Assembly: GCA_035515475.1 (NCBI GenBank)
Contig: DATJBF010000035.1
Span: forward strand, 1-64,000
Source of the DNA: DATJBF01 sp035515475
GTDB lineage: Bacteria; Verrucomicrobiota; Verrucomicrobiia; Palsa-1439
DNA length: 64,000 nt
Direction: 5' to 3'
The notes under the pieces are model-generated. The model made no database searches, was not told the origin of the DNA, and saw only the letters and a list, made by a program, of their open reading frames with translations. How positions within the stretch are numbered: position 1 is the stretch's first letter; each line of letters opens with the position of its first letter. Positions 61,314-64,000 of the stretch are shown piece by piece. Position numbers and translations under genes: made by a program.

Positions 61314-61769
61314 TCAGCGTATTGCTGCCATTGCTGCCACATCCGCAACACGGTTTCGTCCTGCGCCGCCGCATTGCCCGGATTGATAATCCGCAGGCGG
61401 CGCGATGCAGGCAATCTCCTCACCTGACCACTCGGCCCGCACGATCGTCTCGCCAGTCACAAGATTCCAGATGAGCCGCAGTGGCAACAGCCTGACGCCG
61501 GCTGCTTCCGGCAAGGCGGCTGTGGCGGGCGGACTGAATTCCTCAGGAAGCTTGGAAAAGTCAGTCCACCACGGTTGACCGTCAGCCGGATACACTTGGC
61601 ACTCCCACGGCAACACTTGGAAATATAGCCAATCTCTGGTGCCGAGTTGCTGCGCCAACTGCGCAACGTTCGTGATCGTCTCCTGAGCATGAACTCGGAC
61701 GAACGTCCAAAGAAATGCCATGACGGCAACTCCAAGAAGATACGCTCCTCGCCGCTTCCTATCGCACAC
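61314..61769 (-). CDS. Signal-peptide part of the frameshifted RCC1 protein
   Basis: A 151-residue ORF from GTG 61769 (or ATG 61721 with GGAG upstream). It has a signal peptide (LLGVAVMAFLWTFVRVHA) and a domain with EWSGEEIACIAPPADYQSGQ. At about 61390 the sensible reading moves to another frame (INPGNAAAQDETVLRMWQQW, then QQYAEEWEGG), and at 61296-61310 it returns to this frame as IDPFILVELV. As written, it stops at TGA 61314. It is best read as the broken 5' end of the RCC1 gene. Confidence 0.7.
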   Translation of the reverse strand: MCDRKRRGAYLLGVAVMAFLWTFVRVHAQETITNVAQLAQQLGTRDWLYFQVLPWECQVYPADGQPWWTDFSKLPEEFSPPATAALPEAAGVRLLPLRLIWNLVTGETIVRAEWSGEEIACIAPPADYQSGQCGGAGRNRVADVAAMAAIR

Positions 61770-61790
61770 CCACCCTAGCCACCGTGATGG

Positions 61791-61820
61791 ATACTAACTA
61801 CGCTGCTCCGCTGGATGCAA
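61791..61820 (-). promoter_or_regulatory. Possible promoter of the RCC1 gene
   Basis: On the minus strand TTGCAT (61820-61815) and TAGTAT (61796-61791), 18 bases apart, 22 bases before the GTG at 61769. A moderate match. Confidence 0.4.
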
Positions 61821-61883
61821 GAGCAAAAAACAAGTATTACCCTTGTGGCACAAACGGGGGTTTCTTGTTTGTTTAGCTGCCTC

Positions 61884-62105
61884 GTGCAGGCGATTCCGAA
61901 ACAATACCGGGTCATCGGGGAAGCAATCCGCACCTACCGGAAGAAGGCGGGCTTTACACAGGAACGGCTTTCAGAATTGGCTGACCTTCATCCGAATTAT
62001 CTCGGCGAGATTGAGCGCGGGGAAACGATGGTTTCCTTGTTCGCCCTTATCAGGATTGCGAAGGCCCTCCGTGTTCGCCTGCGCGACCTCGTGGCAGACA
62101 TCTGA
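61884..62105 (+). CDS. Small XRE-type helix-turn-helix regulator
   Basis: A 73-residue protein (GTG 61884; an ATG at 61815 would give 96). It is almost wholly one Cro/C1-type HTH domain: IGEAIRTYRKKAGFTQERLSELADLHPNYLGEIERGETMVSLFALIRIAKALRVRLRDLV. The HTH sits at about residues 17-55. There is no effector domain. The gene is divergent from the RCC1 gene and converges with glnD, so it could regulate the former or itself. I prefer the GTG start because the sequence before it is AT-rich and not coding-like. Confidence 0.82.
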   Translation: MQAIPKQYRVIGEAIRTYRKKAGFTQERLSELADLHPNYLGEIERGETMVSLFALIRIAKALRVRLRDLVADI

Positions 62106-62156
62106 CGGCGCAAATGTGATCTCACTATTAGAGTACGAGCCGGGGGATAGTCTGGG

Positions 62157-64000
62157 TCAGCTCGCGAGGAGATTGATGGAGGTCTCAAGCTTGGAGCGGA
62201 TCGTCGCCAACTGCGCGGGGTCGGTGATCTTGTTGCCGAGTTGGTCTTGCACGTAGAACACGTCGATCGCCGCGCCTTTTTCGGTGGAAATCTTGGCGAA
62301 ACTGATATCCAGGCCAACCTCGCTGAGCGTGTGTGTGATCGTATAGAGCAGTCCGAGACGGTCTTCGGTTTGGATTTCAACGATCGTACGGCCTTTGCTG
62401 ATCTCGTTGTCGAACTCGACGGTCGTGGGGATGCGCACCTCGCGGATCTTGGGCGTGGCGCCGCGAATCGCGCGCAGCCGCGTCAGGACATCGTTGAAGT
62501 TGATGGTTTCGCGGTTGGCCAGCATTCGCTCCAACATTCCTTCCGCCACCTGGATGGCCCGCTGGTCGGTGACGGCCGCGAGGTCTTTGTCGCAAACGTC
62601 AAACACGTCGAGCACCACGTGGTCGCCGCGGGTGTAGACGTTGGCGCGCAGGATATTCAACTCCGCCGAAGCCAGGGCGCCGCAAATCTTCGAAAACAGC
62701 CCGAGCCGGTCCCAGGTGGTGATCGACACCTGCGAGCAGCTTTGCGCGGGGAGGGATTGCCAGTCCAGCACCGGCACCAGCGCGTCCTCGGCCGCTTCGA
62801 CCTCGAGCTGGCGTGTCAGGAACCGGTGAATCACCATCAGGTGCCGGGCGACCTCTTCCGCGCTCGTGTTGATGTAGTAGCTGGCGGGCATCAACTCAAA
62901 GTGCGAATAGATTTCTTCCAGCGGGAGTTGGTCCTTCAGTTTGGCGCTGACTTCCTTATAGAGTTGCTCGATGCGGCGGGACAGAATATTGCGGGCCCGC
63001 TCGGCGCCGGAGAGCATCTGCTTGGTGCGGCGATACAGCTCCCAAAGCAGCGCTTCTTTCCATTCCGTCCAGGTCTTCAGACTCGTGCCCGCGGCGTCGG
63101 CAAACGTCAGCAGCATCAGCATATCGAGGTTGACTTCGTCTTTGGCGACGCGGGCCGCCGCGTCGACTGTGGCCTGATCGTCGATGTCGCGCCGCTGGGA
63201 GAGCATCGACAGCTTGAGGTGATCGCGCACCAGGAACAGCAATTGCGCCGTCTCGTCGGCGCCCAGACACAGGCGCTGGGCGACTTGGCGCGCCATCTCG
63301 GCGCTCGCCTCCGCGTGATGATCGACGTTCGACGCTTTGCCGACGTCGTGGAGCAGCAACGCCAGATAAAGGACGTGGGGATGGGCGATTTGCTGGAAAA
63401 TCCTCTTGTAGCTGGCGTGCGGCGGCGCGGTCGCGTCGATGATCCGATCGAGGTGTTCGATGACCTGCAACGTGTGCTCGTCAGCGGTGTAGCGGTGGAA
63501 GAACTCGTGTTGCACGAGACACGTGAGCCGCCCGAACTCGGGAACGAACTTGCCGAGGAATTCCACTTCGTGCATCAGGCGCAGAATGCGGGCGACCTGC
63601 CCCTTGCGCTGGAGAATGCCCAGAAACGTGTCCCGCGCCTCGGGCGACCTTTGGAACGAGCGATCCACCAGCTTCAGGTTTTGCCGAATCTGGGTGCGCA
63701 ACTCGGGGCTGAGTTCGACCTCGCGCTGTTGCGCATGGCGGAACAGACGGATCAACCGCAGCGGTTCCTGCTTGAAGATCGCCGGGGCGCTCGCGGAAAT
63801 CATCCCGTCGCGGATCACGAACCCGTCGATTTCCTCCTCCTTGCGGGACCGGCGGCCGAGCAACGAGCCGAGCCGCGAGGACTTCGGCGGCTTGAGCGCC
63901 AGGCGCTCGGCCAGCGCGTTGGTAAGCAGGAAGATGTTGCGCGAGTGCACGTAGTAATCGCGCATGAACGCTTCCGTGCGCCGCAGCACATCGTGCTGGC
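62157..64000 (-). CDS. glnD: [Protein-PII] uridylyltransferase, C-terminal part
   Basis: About 614 codons are visible; the frame runs past the window, so the N-terminal nucleotidyltransferase domain is missing here. Present are the helical central domain (FMRDYYVHSRNIFLLTNAL), the HD domain (HRYTADEHTLQVIEHL and ALLLHDVGKASNVDHH) that removes UMP from PII, and two C-terminal ACT domains (VSITTWDRLGLFSKICGALAS; VEIQTEDRLGLLYTITHTLSEVG) that sense glutamine. GlnD uridylylates PII at Tyr51 under nitrogen limitation; GlnB in this window keeps that Tyr. No frameshift is seen. Confidence 0.95.
   Translation of the reverse strand, partial: QHDVLRRTEAFMRDYYVHSRNIFLLTNALAERLALKPPKSSRLGSLLGRRSRKEEEIDGFVIRDGMISASAPAIFKQEPLRLIRLFRHAQQREVELSPELRTQIRQNLKLVDRSFQRSPEARDTFLGILQRKGQVARILRLMHEVEFLGKFVPEFGRLTCLVQHEFFHRYTADEHTLQVIEHLDRIIDATAPPHASYKRIFQQIAHPHVLYLALLLHDVGKASNVDHHAEASAEMARQVAQRLCLGADETAQLLFLVRDHLKLSMLSQRRDIDDQATVDAAARVAKDEVNLDMLMLLTFADAAGTSLKTWTEWKEALLWELYRRTKQMLSGAERARNILSRRIEQLYKEVSAKLKDQLPLEEIYSHFELMPASYYINTSAEEVARHLMVIHRFLTRQLEVEAAEDALVPVLDWQSLPAQSCSQVSITTWDRLGLFSKICGALASAELNILRANVYTRGDHVVLDVFDVCDKDLAAVTDQRAIQVAEGMLERMLANRETINFNDVLTRLRAIRGATPKIREVRIPTTVEFDNEISKGRTIVEIQTEDRLGLLYTITHTLSEVGLDISFAKISTEKGAAIDVFYVQDQLGNKITDPAQLATIRSKLETSINLLAS

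Overview
The window is about 64 kb of high-GC bacterial chromosome that uses the standard code (TAG, TGA and TAA all end genes). The cell is Gram-negative: there is an outer-membrane porin, several lipoproteins, and Aat and QueA. My inference is a Verrucomicrobiota-like (PVC) lineage. This rests on the SpoIVB-type S55 protein, the short transketolase, the many TPR membrane proteins, and the exported RCC1 and FYRIKW-ending proteins; it is not proven from this window alone. No rRNA, tRNA, CRISPR array, phage or transposase gene was found, so this looks like core chromosome with a few lineage-specific clusters.

Left end (1-2760, minus strand): two separate fluoride riboswitches. One precedes fluC/crcB plus a DUF190 gene and seems to work by hiding the Shine-Dalgarno site. 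The other has its own promoter and an intrinsic terminator, and precedes membrane subunits of a complex-I/hydrogenase-4-like machine (HyfC and HyfE types) that runs off the window. 2950-6865 (plus): a near-perfect sigma-54 promoter, a porin, the ammonium channel Amt and PII protein GlnB, then a small membrane protein. 6999-11143: a promoter and c-di-AMP (ydaO-type) riboswitch before an APC/KimA-like permease, followed by a second APC permease whose universal-stress-protein tail is cut by an in-frame amber codon.

11151-18451 (minus): a tightly coupled five-gene operon of alpha/beta hydrolase-like protein lacking the catalytic Ser, S55 (SpoIVB-like) protein, beta-propeller protein carrying a palindromic repeat insertion in its leader, ABC ATPase and FtsX-type permease. 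18705-31174: a hybrid histidine kinase, a TPR/GT-C membrane protein, Pcm, ferritin, a small sigma-region-2-like protein, TrpD, a coiled-coil protein coupled to an aminotransferase, ribosomal proteins L21 and L27, a HEAT-type lipoprotein, a HAD hydrolase and an Lrp/AsnC regulator. 31440-37959: a two-ACT-domain protein plus glutamate synthase GltB-GltD, divergent from the Lrp gene.

38199-61769: a secreted protein, three more TPR/GT-C membrane proteins, TerC, QueA, DUF2905, Aat, transketolase, a TPR/coiled-coil protein coupled to a phosphodiesterase-like protein, a GAF-GAF histidine kinase, a GT-C-like protein fused to MORN repeats, and a secreted RCC1-repeat protein split by two compensating frameshifts. 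The right end holds a small HTH regulator and the C-terminal part of GlnD.

The clearest physiological theme is nitrogen assimilation: Amt, PII, the PII-modifying enzyme GlnD, GOGAT and an Lrp-type regulator all lie here. A second theme is ion stress sensed by RNA (fluoride twice, c-di-AMP once). A third is an expansion of large membrane glycosyltransferase-like proteins with TPR or MORN tails.
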